Positions 25,499-33,419 of a stretch of DNA of 64,000 nt are shown here, piece after piece. The position numbers were made by a program, and so were the translations under genes. The first letter of the stretch is position 1. Each line of letters begins with the position of its first letter. The stretch is from Phytohabitans kaempferiae (GTDB lineage: Bacteria; Actinomycetota; Actinomycetes; Mycobacteriales; Micromonosporaceae), in NCBI RefSeq assembly GCF_042433955.1, contig NZ_JBHLUH010000105.1, forward strand, positions 1-64,000, written 5' to 3'. The notes under the pieces were generated by a model. The model had not been told where the DNA came from, did no database searches, and was given only the letters and a program-made list of their open reading frames with translations.

Positions 25499-27082
25499 AT
25501 GAGAGCTGATAACAGAGCCGACAGCAGAGCAGACACATCCTCGTCGGTCAGGACCCTCGTAGGACGCGTCATGGCCGTCGGTATGTCCGCCGCGGTACTT
25601 CTGACCACCGCGTGCACGCTCGATGGGACCAACGAGGAAAGCGGATCGGCTCCCACCCTCAACATCGGCTTTCAGTTCCAACCGAACAGCCTGGATCCCG
25701 CGAAGATCAACAGGGCGTACGCATGGTACGTCAACCTGGCCTACGATTCGCTCATCTACTGGGCGCCTGACGGCAGTCTTCAGCCGCGGCTGGCGACGTC
25801 GTGGAACTATGCCGGGTCGGACAACCGGATATTCGAGATGAAGCTCCGGCCGAACGTCACCTTCAGCGACGGATCGACGCTGACCGCGGACACGGTCAAG
25901 GCGAACATCGACCATTTCCGCGCCGCGGGCACCGTTACCTCACCCTTCCTGGCGGCGGTTGCCTCCGTCGAGGTGGTGGACCCGTCGACCGTCCGGCTCA
26001 ACCTGTCGAAGCCCAACCCGGAGCTGCCGAGGATTCTCACACAGCACTACCTGGCTGGAAGCGTGATCAGCGGTGAGGCGTTGAAGAATCCGGAGCAGCT
26101 CGCCACCATGACAGCCGGCGCTGGGGCATACGTCCTTGATCCTTCCGCGACTGTGGCCAACGACCACTACACCTACAAGCCCAACCCTCGATACTGGGAC
26201 GAGGCGAACATCCACTACGACAAGGTAGTGATCAAAGTCCTGCCCAACCAGAACACGGCGCTGAGCGCGATGAAGACCGGGCAGATCGACATACTCCAGG
26301 GAGTCATCGACACCGCGGCGGCGGCCAAGTCGGCGGGTTTTCAGGTCGTCTACTCTCCGCAGGTCTTCCAGGGGCTCGCCCTCGCCGATCGAGGCGGCGA
26401 GGTGCTCCGGCCACTCGGGGACGTACGCGTCCGGCAAGCACTGAACTACGCGGTCGACCGAGTGAAGATCACAAAAGGGCTCTTCGGAGAGTACGGGCTG
26501 CCGACCGAACAGATCGTCCTTCCCGGTGTCGACGGATACAACGACGCGACGGTGTATCCGTACGATCCGCAGAAGGCCAAGCAGCTCCTCGCGGACGCCG
26601 GGTACCCAGCAGGCTTCACGCTTCCGGTGCCGACCACCTCCGTCAACGTCAAGATCGCGCAGGCTATCGCAGACGACCTGGCCGCTGTCGGCGTGCGGAT
26701 GGAGATCAAGAACAGCGACAACGCCAACAACTACTTCACCGACATCGCCAGCAAGAAATTCCCCGCGTACGCCATCAACAACGGGTCCGAGACGATGTAC
26801 CTGAAGGGTCCGCTGCTGTTCCTGCCCGAGGGGGCGCAGTTCAACCCGTTCCGGAGCTCGGACGGGGAGATCTCGAGGCTCTACGACGAGTCCGCCACGG
26901 CTGACGCGAGTACAAGAGTCGAAATCGACAAGAAGATCGTCGCCAGACTCCGCGACCAGGCGTGGTTCGTTCCCGTTTCGTTCGTTCCCGTGTTCTTTTT
27001 CGCCCGGCCGACCGTGGCCGGTGTCCAGTCAACGCCGAACCTGCCCACGCCCTGCCCGAATGAATGGCGGCCGCAGCCCTAG
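25499..27082 (+). CDS. ABC importer substrate-binding lipoprotein, family 5 (B)
   Basis: This 527-residue protein has a Sec-type lipoprotein leader with Cys39 in LLTTAC and no twin-arginine pair. The mature sequence follows its cassette A paralogue closely (PNSLDPAKINRAYAWYVNLA, YWAPDGSLQPRLATSW, VRQALNYAVDRVKITKGLFG, EYGLPTEQIVLPGVDGYND). The shared ligand-facing segments suggest related ligands. It is followed after 48 bases by the permease genes. Confidence 0.88.
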   Translation: MRADNRADSRADTSSSVRTLVGRVMAVGMSAAVLLTTACTLDGTNEESGSAPTLNIGFQFQPNSLDPAKINRAYAWYVNLAYDSLIYWAPDGSLQPRLATSWNYAGSDNRIFEMKLRPNVTFSDGSTLTADTVKANIDHFRAAGTVTSPFLAAVASVEVVDPSTVRLNLSKPNPELPRILTQHYLAGSVISGEALKNPEQLATMTAGAGAYVLDPSATVANDHYTYKPNPRYWDEANIHYDKVVIKVLPNQNTALSAMKTGQIDILQGVIDTAAAAKSAGFQVVYSPQVFQGLALADRGGEVLRPLGDVRVRQALNYAVDRVKITKGLFGEYGLPTEQIVLPGVDGYNDATVYPYDPQKAKQLLADAGYPAGFTLPVPTTSVNVKIAQAIADDLAAVGVRMEIKNSDNANNYFTDIASKKFPAYAINNGSETMYLKGPLLFLPEGAQFNPFRSSDGEISRLYDESATADASTRVEIDKKIVARLRDQAWFVPVSFVPVFFFARPTVAGVQSTPNLPTPCPNEWRPQP

Positions 27083-27130
27083 GGGCGTCTTCGCCAGGGC
27101 GGTCCGCGAACGAAAGGTTGGCGATCTACG

Positions 27131-28072
27131 ATGTGGCGTTTGATCGTTCGGCGCCTATTAATGTCGGTTCCCTTGTTAGGCGTCGTCTCGTTGTTGACAT
27201 TCGTGCTGACTGCGCTCACGCCGGGCGACACGGCACGGACGATCCTTGGCGAGAGCTACACGCCCGAGGGGTATGCGCAGCTTCGACACCAACTGGGCCT
27301 CGACCGGCCGCTGATAGCGCAGTACGGAGACTGGCTCGCAGGGGCGGTCCGCGGAGATCTCGGCATATCGCCCATCAGCGGGCTGAACGTCAGCGACCAG
27401 ATCGTGTCCCGGATGGGCACGACACTGTCGCTCGCGATCGTGACCACGGCTTTGGCGACAGTTTTCGGTGTCGCGCTGGGGGTGATGAGCGCGGTCCGCG
27501 GGGGAGCGATCGGCAGGTTCGTGGATGTTCTCTCGCTCACCGGGTTCGCCCTCCCGAACTTCTGGTTCGCGCTCGTGCTGGTCACCGTGTTCGCGGTGCA
27601 TCTGAGGCTGCTGCCGGCTACCGGCTACGTTCCTATCAGCGCCTCGGCGTCGGGATGGGCCAGAAGTTTGATCCTGCCGGTTGTGGCGTTGGCTGTGCAC
27701 GCGGTCGCGGTTATCGCCAAGCAAACCCGGGACGGGATGCTGGAGACGCTCAGTCGGGACTTCGTGTTCAGCCTGCGCGCGAACGGCGCCTCGGAGGTAT
27801 CTGTCGTGTTCCGGCACGCACTTCGGAACGCGGCGATCCCAGTGGTCACGGTGATCGGCCTGCTCGTTGTGAACCTGCTTGGCGGCGTGGTGCTCATCGA
27901 GGCGGTATTCGCGATGCCGGGACTGGGCGGGCTGGCAGTGGACGCCACGCTGCAGCACGACGTGCCAGTGATCCAGGGCGTCGCGGTGACCTTCACCGTG
28001 ATGGTCGTCCTGGTCAACCTGCTTGTCGACCTCACGTACGGCTGGCTCAATCCAAAGGTCCGCACATCATGA
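27131..28072 (+). CDS. ABC importer permease, DppB type (B)
   Basis: This 313-residue protein has exactly the length of its cassette A counterpart. It shares RRLLMSVPLLGVVSLLTFVL, TPGDTARTILGESYTPEGYA, LRHQLGLDRP and GDLGISPISGLNVS. Six membrane segments and the coupling loop near FVFSLRANGASEVSVVFRHA are visible. Its stop overlaps the fused permease-ATPase start by four bases. Confidence 0.9.
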   Translation: MWRLIVRRLLMSVPLLGVVSLLTFVLTALTPGDTARTILGESYTPEGYAQLRHQLGLDRPLIAQYGDWLAGAVRGDLGISPISGLNVSDQIVSRMGTTLSLAIVTTALATVFGVALGVMSAVRGGAIGRFVDVLSLTGFALPNFWFALVLVTVFAVHLRLLPATGYVPISASASGWARSLILPVVALAVHAVAVIAKQTRDGMLETLSRDFVFSLRANGASEVSVVFRHALRNAAIPVVTVIGLLVVNLLGGVVLIEAVFAMPGLGGLAVDATLQHDVPVIQGVAVTFTVMVVLVNLLVDLTYGWLNPKVRTS

Positions 28073-30054
28073 CGGCAATAGTTCAGGGATCTCTCGCGTC
28101 AGACAGCCCTGGCGGGGCGACCTCGACGAGGGGATTGGCACGGATCCTCTGGAGTGGACTACTTCGGCGTCCGGTGGCTCTCGCATCACTGGTCTACCTA
28201 GGCCTGGTGGCTGCGGCATCCGCTGCGGCACCACTGCTCGCGCCATACGATCCCGCCGCGACCGATCTGGTCAACGTCCTGACCGGACCGACAGCCGATC
28301 ACCTGCTCGGCACTGACGACCTCGGCCGTGACGTGCTGACGCGGCTGATGTACGGCGGGAGGATCAGCCTGATCGGTGTGGCCGAAGCCGTGGCCACCCT
28401 CCTGATACTCGGCGTCTGCGTCGGCGTGGTGGCCGGGTACGTCGGCGGCTGGGTCGACCGTTTGTCCTCCTGGGCGATCGACATCATGCTCGCCCTTCCA
28501 GGCTTCGTCATTCTGCTCGTCGTGCTGGCCGTGTTCGGAACCAGCGACACCATCGCCATGGTCGCACTTGGCGTCCTCGGCGCACCCCAGGTCGCTCGCG
28601 TCGTCCGGGCCGCGACCTTGTCCGTCCGCGCCGAGTTGTACGTCACCGCCGCCCGCGTCGCCGGCCTTCCCACATGGCGCATCATCCACGGCCAGGTCCT
28701 GCCGAGACTGACTGGTCCTATCCTGGTGCAGGCCGCCATCCATGCCGGCGGCGCTCTGCTGGCCCAGGCCGGGCTGAGCTATCTCGGACTCATCGCACAG
28801 CCCCCCACACCGACCTGGGGCGGCATGGTCGCCGAGGGCTCCGCCGTCATCGACCGGCAGCCTTGGCTGCTCGTACCGCCGGGCGTCGTGATCGGACTGG
28901 CGATCCTGGCGTTCGGCCTGCTGGGAGACGCCATCCGCGACATCACCGCCGAGCGTATCGCCCGCTCCCCGGCGGCCGTGCGGTCGGCGAAGGGACCTGC
29001 GGTCGGGCAGGAGACGGTAGACGACCACAGCGAGCCCGAACCGGGATCGATCCTGTCGCTGCGCGACCTGACCTTCGCCATCACCTCGAACGCAGGCCCC
29101 GCCACCGTCATCGAGTCCGCCACCCTGCACGTCAACAAGGGTGAAACCGTGGGCCTCGTCGGTGAATCCGGCTGCGGCAAGTCCCTTACCGGGCGCGCGG
29201 TGCTTGGCCTCCTACCGCCTGGCGGACGCATCGTCTCCGGACACATCCACTTCGACGGCAAGGAGCTGACCACCCTCACCCGCGCCGCATGGCGCAAGAA
29301 CCGCGGGACGGGGATAGCGCTCATCTCACAAGAACCGCTGAGCAGTCTCGATCCAACATTCACCGTCGGCCAGCAGGTCGCCGAGCTCGTCCGCCGCCAT
29401 AACGGCGGCAGCAGGAGAGCAGTGCGCGAACGCACCTTGGACCTGCTGCGGCAGGTGCGCCTGTCCGACCCCGAGGCCGTGGCGCGACGCTACCCCCACC
29501 AGCTCTCGGGAGGAATGGCACAGCGGGTAGCCATCGCCATCGCGCTCGCCGGAAACCCGAAGTTGCTCATCGCCGACGAACCAACCACCGCGCTCGACGT
29601 CACCGTCCAGTCCGAGATCCTCGACCTGATTCGCGCCCTCCAACGGGAAAACGACATGGCAGTCCTGCTCATCAGCCACGACTGGGGCGTGATACGTGGC
29701 ATCTGCACACGGGCCTACGTGATGTACGCCGGGCACATCGTCGAATCCGCGCCGGTCGCGGACCTCGTGGACCAGCCTCGGCACCCCTACACCGCGGCTC
29801 TACTGGCCTGCAGCCCAGGCCGCGCACAGCCGAGAACCCCTTTGGCGACGATCTCCGGCGCGGTGCCAGCGCCGGGCGCATGGCCGACAGGATGCCACTT
29901 CCACCCCCGATGCCCCTTGGCCGGGCCGGAATGCACCCACAGCCCCATCCCACTCATCGACGCCACCAGCACTCATGACACACGCTGCGTCCATCACACA
30001 CAGGTGACGAAGGAAGGTGCACATGGCCGAGCCGCCGCTCCTCAACGTCCGTGA
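28069..30054 (+). CDS. Fused DppC-type permease and DppD-type ATPase (B)
   Basis: This 661-residue fusion has the same domain order as the cassette A protein. The permease is residues 1-295 (DHLLGTDDLGRDVLTRLMYG, PTPTWGGMVAEGS, ILAFGLLGDAIRD), then a linker, then an ATPase with GESGCGKS, LSGGM, LLIADEPT and LLISHDW. The cysteine-rich tail reads GCHFHPRCPLAGPEC and TRCVHH. ATG 28069 was chosen because of the ATGA overlap with the permease; the frame stays open for about 1 kb upstream but without similarity there. The next ATPase starts 32 bases inside this gene. Confidence 0.9.
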   Translation: MTAIVQGSLASDSPGGATSTRGLARILWSGLLRRPVALASLVYLGLVAAASAAAPLLAPYDPAATDLVNVLTGPTADHLLGTDDLGRDVLTRLMYGGRISLIGVAEAVATLLILGVCVGVVAGYVGGWVDRLSSWAIDIMLALPGFVILLVVLAVFGTSDTIAMVALGVLGAPQVARVVRAATLSVRAELYVTAARVAGLPTWRIIHGQVLPRLTGPILVQAAIHAGGALLAQAGLSYLGLIAQPPTPTWGGMVAEGSAVIDRQPWLLVPPGVVIGLAILAFGLLGDAIRDITAERIARSPAAVRSAKGPAVGQETVDDHSEPEPGSILSLRDLTFAITSNAGPATVIESATLHVNKGETVGLVGESGCGKSLTGRAVLGLLPPGGRIVSGHIHFDGKELTTLTRAAWRKNRGTGIALISQEPLSSLDPTFTVGQQVAELVRRHNGGSRRAVRERTLDLLRQVRLSDPEAVARRYPHQLSGGMAQRVAIAIALAGNPKLLIADEPTTALDVTVQSEILDLIRALQRENDMAVLLISHDWGVIRGICTRAYVMYAGHIVESAPVADLVDQPRHPYTAALLACSPGRAQPRTPLATISGAVPAPGAWPTGCHFHPRCPLAGPECTHSPIPLIDATSTHDTRCVHHTQVTKEGAHGRAAAPQRP

Positions 30055-30868
30055 CCTGACCGTGTGCTATCCGGCCCGGCGCCGGCAACGCGCCGTGCAG
30101 GCACTGGAAGAGGTGAGCATCCATCTGGCAGCGGGGGAGACGCTCGGCGTCGTCGGCGAGTCCGGTTCGGGCAAATCCACCCTCGGCAACGCCATCCTCG
30201 GGCTCGTGCGGCCCACCGCTGGCCGCATCATGTTCGACGGCGACGACATCTCCCACACACCGAGACGGGCGCGTCGCCGCTTGGCCACCCGAATGCAGGT
30301 CGTCTTCCAGGATCCGTACAGCTCACTGAACCCCTCCCGCACCATCGGCCACACCCTGGCCGAGCCGCTGCGAGTGCACCGAGAGCTGTCTCGCGCAGAG
30401 GCAGTGGCCCGTGTCGTCGACGTCCTCGACCGTGTTGGTCTGTCCAATCAGGCCGTAGACAAGTACCCTGCCCAATTCTCCGGCGGGCAACGCCAGCGAA
30501 TCGCGATCGCCCGTGCACTCGTCCTCGAACCCGAACTCGTCATCTGCGACGAGCCGACCAGCGCACTCGACCTTTCCGTGCAGGCGCAGATCCTGAACCT
30601 TCTCCTCGAACTCCAGCACGACCTCGGTCTGGCCTACCTGTTCATCTCCCACGACATCGAAGTCATCCGGCACATGGCCCATCGCGTCGCGGTCCTCCTG
30701 AAGGGCAGGCTGGTGGAAGAGGGGTCGACGGACCAGATCGCGGCGGCTCCAGCACACCCATACACCCGCACGCTGCTCGCCGCCGCACTGCCGCACACAA
30801 AATCATCCGTTCACTCGCCGGAACGTCTCGATGGAGGGCGCGATGTGGGTACTCTCCGGGTTCGCTGA
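30023..30868 (+). CDS. ABC importer ATPase, DppF type, shortened (B)
   Basis: This 281-residue ATPase has complete nucleotide-binding motifs (GESGSGKS, VVFQDPYSSLNPSRTIGH, FSGGQRQRIAIARAL, VICDEPTSALD, LFISHDIEVIRHM). It lacks the cysteine-rich C-terminal tail of the 344-residue cassette A ATPase. After LLAAALP the last 20 or so residues are unrelated and run 26 bases into the isomerase gene. A deletion that removed the tail and any gene between ATPase and isomerase would explain this. ATG 30023 follows AAGGAAGG. Confidence 0.87.
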   Translation: MAEPPLLNVRDLTVCYPARRRQRAVQALEEVSIHLAAGETLGVVGESGSGKSTLGNAILGLVRPTAGRIMFDGDDISHTPRRARRRLATRMQVVFQDPYSSLNPSRTIGHTLAEPLRVHRELSRAEAVARVVDVLDRVGLSNQAVDKYPAQFSGGQRQRIAIARALVLEPELVICDEPTSALDLSVQAQILNLLLELQHDLGLAYLFISHDIEVIRHMAHRVAVLLKGRLVEEGSTDQIAAAPAHPYTRTLLAAALPHTKSSVHSPERLDGGRDVGTLRVR

Positions 30869-31670
30869 CGAGATCTCCGCTGACCTGGATGTGCAATGCC
30901 GCACGCTCACCGAGCTGGGGCTGACGCATCTGGAGTTTCGCAGCGCCTGGAACGTCAACGTGCTCGACCTGGAAGACGACCAGCTACGGACCGTGGCGAG
31001 CATGCTGCGCCAAGCGGGCTTGTCGGTCTCGTCGATCGGCTCACCGATCGGGAAGGTCGCGATCGAAGCCGACTTCGACCAGCACCTGCGCCGCTTCGAC
31101 CAAGCGCTGCGTGTCTCCGAGATTCTCGCGGCGCCTTACATCCGGCTATTCTCCTTCCTCATCCCAGACGGGACCGATCCCGGCAAGCACCGAGATGAGG
31201 TGCTACGGCGGATGGCGCTTCTCGCCGACCGCGTCTCGGGCCACGACGTCACCCTGCTGCACGAGAACGAGAAAGGTATCTACGGCGACTCGCCCGAACG
31301 CTGTCTGGACATTGTGGAAAGTGTCGGTTCACCGAGACTGCGACTGGCATGGGATGCCGCCAACTTCGTGCAGTGTGGGTTCCAGCCGTACACGGACGCG
31401 TACCAGAAGCTGCGGCCCTACCTGGAGTACGTCCAGGTCAAGGACGCACGGCTGGACACCGGACGAGTGGTGGCCGCGGGCCTGGGCGACGGTGAGGTAC
31501 GGGAGACGGTCGCGGCCCTGCACAGCGACGGATTCGACGGCTTCTTCTCGCTGGAGCCGCACTTAGCCGACGCCGGCCACCTCGGCGGGTTCAGCGGCCC
31601 CGAACTGTTCGCCGTGGCGCATCAGGCGTTCGTCCGCGTGCTGAACGAACAAGGCATCGAATACCGCTAG
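30843..31670 (+). CDS. TIM-barrel sugar isomerase/epimerase (B)
   Basis: This 275-residue protein is equal in length and strongly similar to the cassette A isomerase (LSGFADEISADLDVQCRTLT, FRSAWNVNVLDLEDDQL, LLHENEKGIYGDSPERC, LEYVQVKDARLDTG, FFSLEPHL). The start at ATG 30843 is inside the end of the ATPase gene and follows GGAGGG; ATG 30831 is possible. Its exact retention beside the dehydrogenase in both cassettes supports a joint reaction. Confidence 0.85.
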   Translation: MWVLSGFADEISADLDVQCRTLTELGLTHLEFRSAWNVNVLDLEDDQLRTVASMLRQAGLSVSSIGSPIGKVAIEADFDQHLRRFDQALRVSEILAAPYIRLFSFLIPDGTDPGKHRDEVLRRMALLADRVSGHDVTLLHENEKGIYGDSPERCLDIVESVGSPRLRLAWDAANFVQCGFQPYTDAYQKLRPYLEYVQVKDARLDTGRVVAAGLGDGEVRETVAALHSDGFDGFFSLEPHLADAGHLGGFSGPELFAVAHQAFVRVLNEQGIEYR

Positions 31671-31689
31671 AAGAAAGGGTGCTCACAAA

Positions 31690-32724
31690 ATGCGCTTCGC
31701 CGTCATCGGCTGTGGAACCATCGGTCAAGTACACGCCGCCGCGATCGCCGGGCTGGCGCCGCGAGCCCGATTCGCGTTGGCTGTCGACGAAGACCCCACA
31801 CGCGCCAAATCCCTCGCCGCCGCCCACGGCGCCGATGCGGTCAGCTCGATAGACGAAGCGCTGACGTGGCCTGGCATCGACGCCGTCGCGGTGTGCACCC
31901 CTAGCGGCACCCACGCCGACCTGGCGATCCGTGCCATGCGGGCCGGCAAGCACGTCGTCGTGGAAAAACCCTTGGACGTCAGCCTGGACGCGGCTCTGCC
32001 AGTGGCCAGGGCCCAGCGCGACACCGGCAAGACCGCAACCGTCATCAGCCAGCACCGCTTCGACCCCTCCAGCCAGACCCTGATCCGAGCTGTCCGAAGC
32101 GGAACGCTCGGCCGGCTGACCTCCGGTGTCGTCAGCGTCTCCTGGTGGCGGGAACAGTCCTACTACGACTCGGCCCCTTGGCGTGGTACCCAGGCACTCG
32201 ACGGCGGCGGCGCCCTGATAAACCAAGGCATCCACACCATCGACCTGCTGCTCTGGATGCTCGGCACACCAGCGGAGGTATTCGCCCACACCGCCTGCCT
32301 CACCCACGAACGCGTTGAGATCGAGGACACTGCCACCGCAACCATCCGCTTCACCAACGGAGCCCTCGCCGTGGTGCACTGCACAACCGCCGCGTACCCA
32401 GGGCTCACAGCCCGACTTCAGATCCACGGCGACCGCGGCTCGGCCGTCATCGACAACGATCAGCTCACCTACCTGTACCCGAACGCAGACCCCGCCCAAC
32501 CAACCAGCGTCGCTGACCGCGGCGCACAACCAACGACATCCGCAATCGCGGACCCCACGTCACTCCCTGGCGCTGCCCACGCCGCTCAGTACCAGGACTT
32601 CGTCGCCGCCATACGAGAGGACCGCCCACCGCTGGTCACGATCGAAGACGGCATCCGTAGCCTCGCGGTGATCAGCGCCTTCTACCAATCCGCACGAACC
32701 CGCCAGCCAGTCAGCATCGCGTGA
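31690..32724 (+). CDS. Gfo/Idh/MocA-family dehydrogenase (B)
   Basis: This 344-residue paralogue of the cassette A enzyme has FAVIGCGTIGQVHAAAIAGL, VCTPSGTHADLAI, VEKPLDVSLDAAL, SQHRFDPSSQTLIRAVRSG and GGGALINQGIHTIDLLLWML. It begins 19 bases after the isomerase stop with GAAAGG upstream. It should oxidise a hydroxyl of a sugar, cyclitol or glycoside with NAD(P). It closes cassette B. Confidence 0.88.
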   Translation: MRFAVIGCGTIGQVHAAAIAGLAPRARFALAVDEDPTRAKSLAAAHGADAVSSIDEALTWPGIDAVAVCTPSGTHADLAIRAMRAGKHVVVEKPLDVSLDAALPVARAQRDTGKTATVISQHRFDPSSQTLIRAVRSGTLGRLTSGVVSVSWWREQSYYDSAPWRGTQALDGGGALINQGIHTIDLLLWMLGTPAEVFAHTACLTHERVEIEDTATATIRFTNGALAVVHCTTAAYPGLTARLQIHGDRGSAVIDNDQLTYLYPNADPAQPTSVADRGAQPTTSAIADPTSLPGAAHAAQYQDFVAAIREDRPPLVTIEDGIRSLAVISAFYQSARTRQPVSIA

Positions 32725-33129
32725 GCGACACTCCACGCCTAACCGCGGCTACGATTCGGGCGGCGACCTCATACCGGGGCTGCCACCTGGGTACGTCCGT
32801 AACCACCGCACGGCTTTGGCTGTCGACGCCGACCGGCGTAGGCCGAGCACAGGTGTCCATCGTCCACCTTGGAATGTGGGCGCCGTATCTGGGGCCAAGT
32901 CGACGCAACGGATCCGGTCGCGGTGCTGGGGCACACACCGAGGGCGGATCGCCCGCCCTGATCGTCCCTGATTCAGTCACGTCGTCATCCCATTCCATGC
33001 CCAGGCTCCGGTGGAGCACCCGATCCCTGAAGTCGTCGGACAAGGCGGTATTCACCGCGGTCGTCGCCGTGTGCGTGTGACCGGGCTGCCCCTGTATCAG
33101 CACATCCCCTCGGTCACCGCCTCGCATCA
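32725..33129. other. Gap after cassette B, nothing recognised
   Basis: About 400 bases without a supported gene. Open frames occur on both strands (for example from GTG 32721) but their translations show no known family. It probably holds the decayed remainder of the FAD oxidoreductase to the right or other relic DNA. Confidence 0.4.
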
Positions 33130-33419
33130 GGATCTGTCGACCGGAGCGCCGCCGAGTCGCTTGCATCGCTGGATGGCGGCGTCCCGGTGTGCGGGCTCGG
33201 CGTCCACTGCCCGACACCGGCGGTTGCCGCCCGCCCGTTGTTCCGCAGCACCTCTTGTCGGCGAGCATCACTTTGGCGCCGGCCTGGGCGGCGGCGAATC
33301 TCCTTCCCCGTCCCCGCCGGTCTGCAGCTTGCCACGAGGATGTCTGAGCTGACCTCCAGGCCGTTGGTGTCGTCTTGCACGATCTGTGGCCGCGGTCGTT
33401 TGGCCGGAAAGTGGGTCAT
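33130..33419 (-). pseudogene. FAD-dependent oxidoreductase, frameshifted N-terminal remnant
   Basis: The ATG at 33419 overlaps the MFS stop by four bases. One frame reads SSDILVASCRPAGTG, a damaged Rossmann FAD motif. A second continues with FAAAQAGAKVMLADKRCCGT. A return to the first gives RAATAGVGQW, and a third gives DAAIQRCKRLGGAPVDRS before a stop. Together they match the start of fumarate-reductase/adenylylsulfate-reductase-like flavoproteins of about 500-550 residues. At least three frameshifts and the missing C-terminus mean that it is dead. It was the third gene of the rhodanese-MFS operon. Confidence 0.6.

Noticed and set aside
27064..28068. An open frame extends the fused permease-ATPase B by about 335 residues upstream.
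   Set aside because: It runs antiparallel in codon phase to the well-supported DppB permease gene, is arginine-rich and matches nothing; the ATG at 28069 has the conserved four-base overlap.
32721..33080. A plus-strand frame of 119 residues starting right after cassette B.
   Set aside because: It starts within the last codons of the dehydrogenase gene, has no recognisable domain and no ribosome-binding site of its own.
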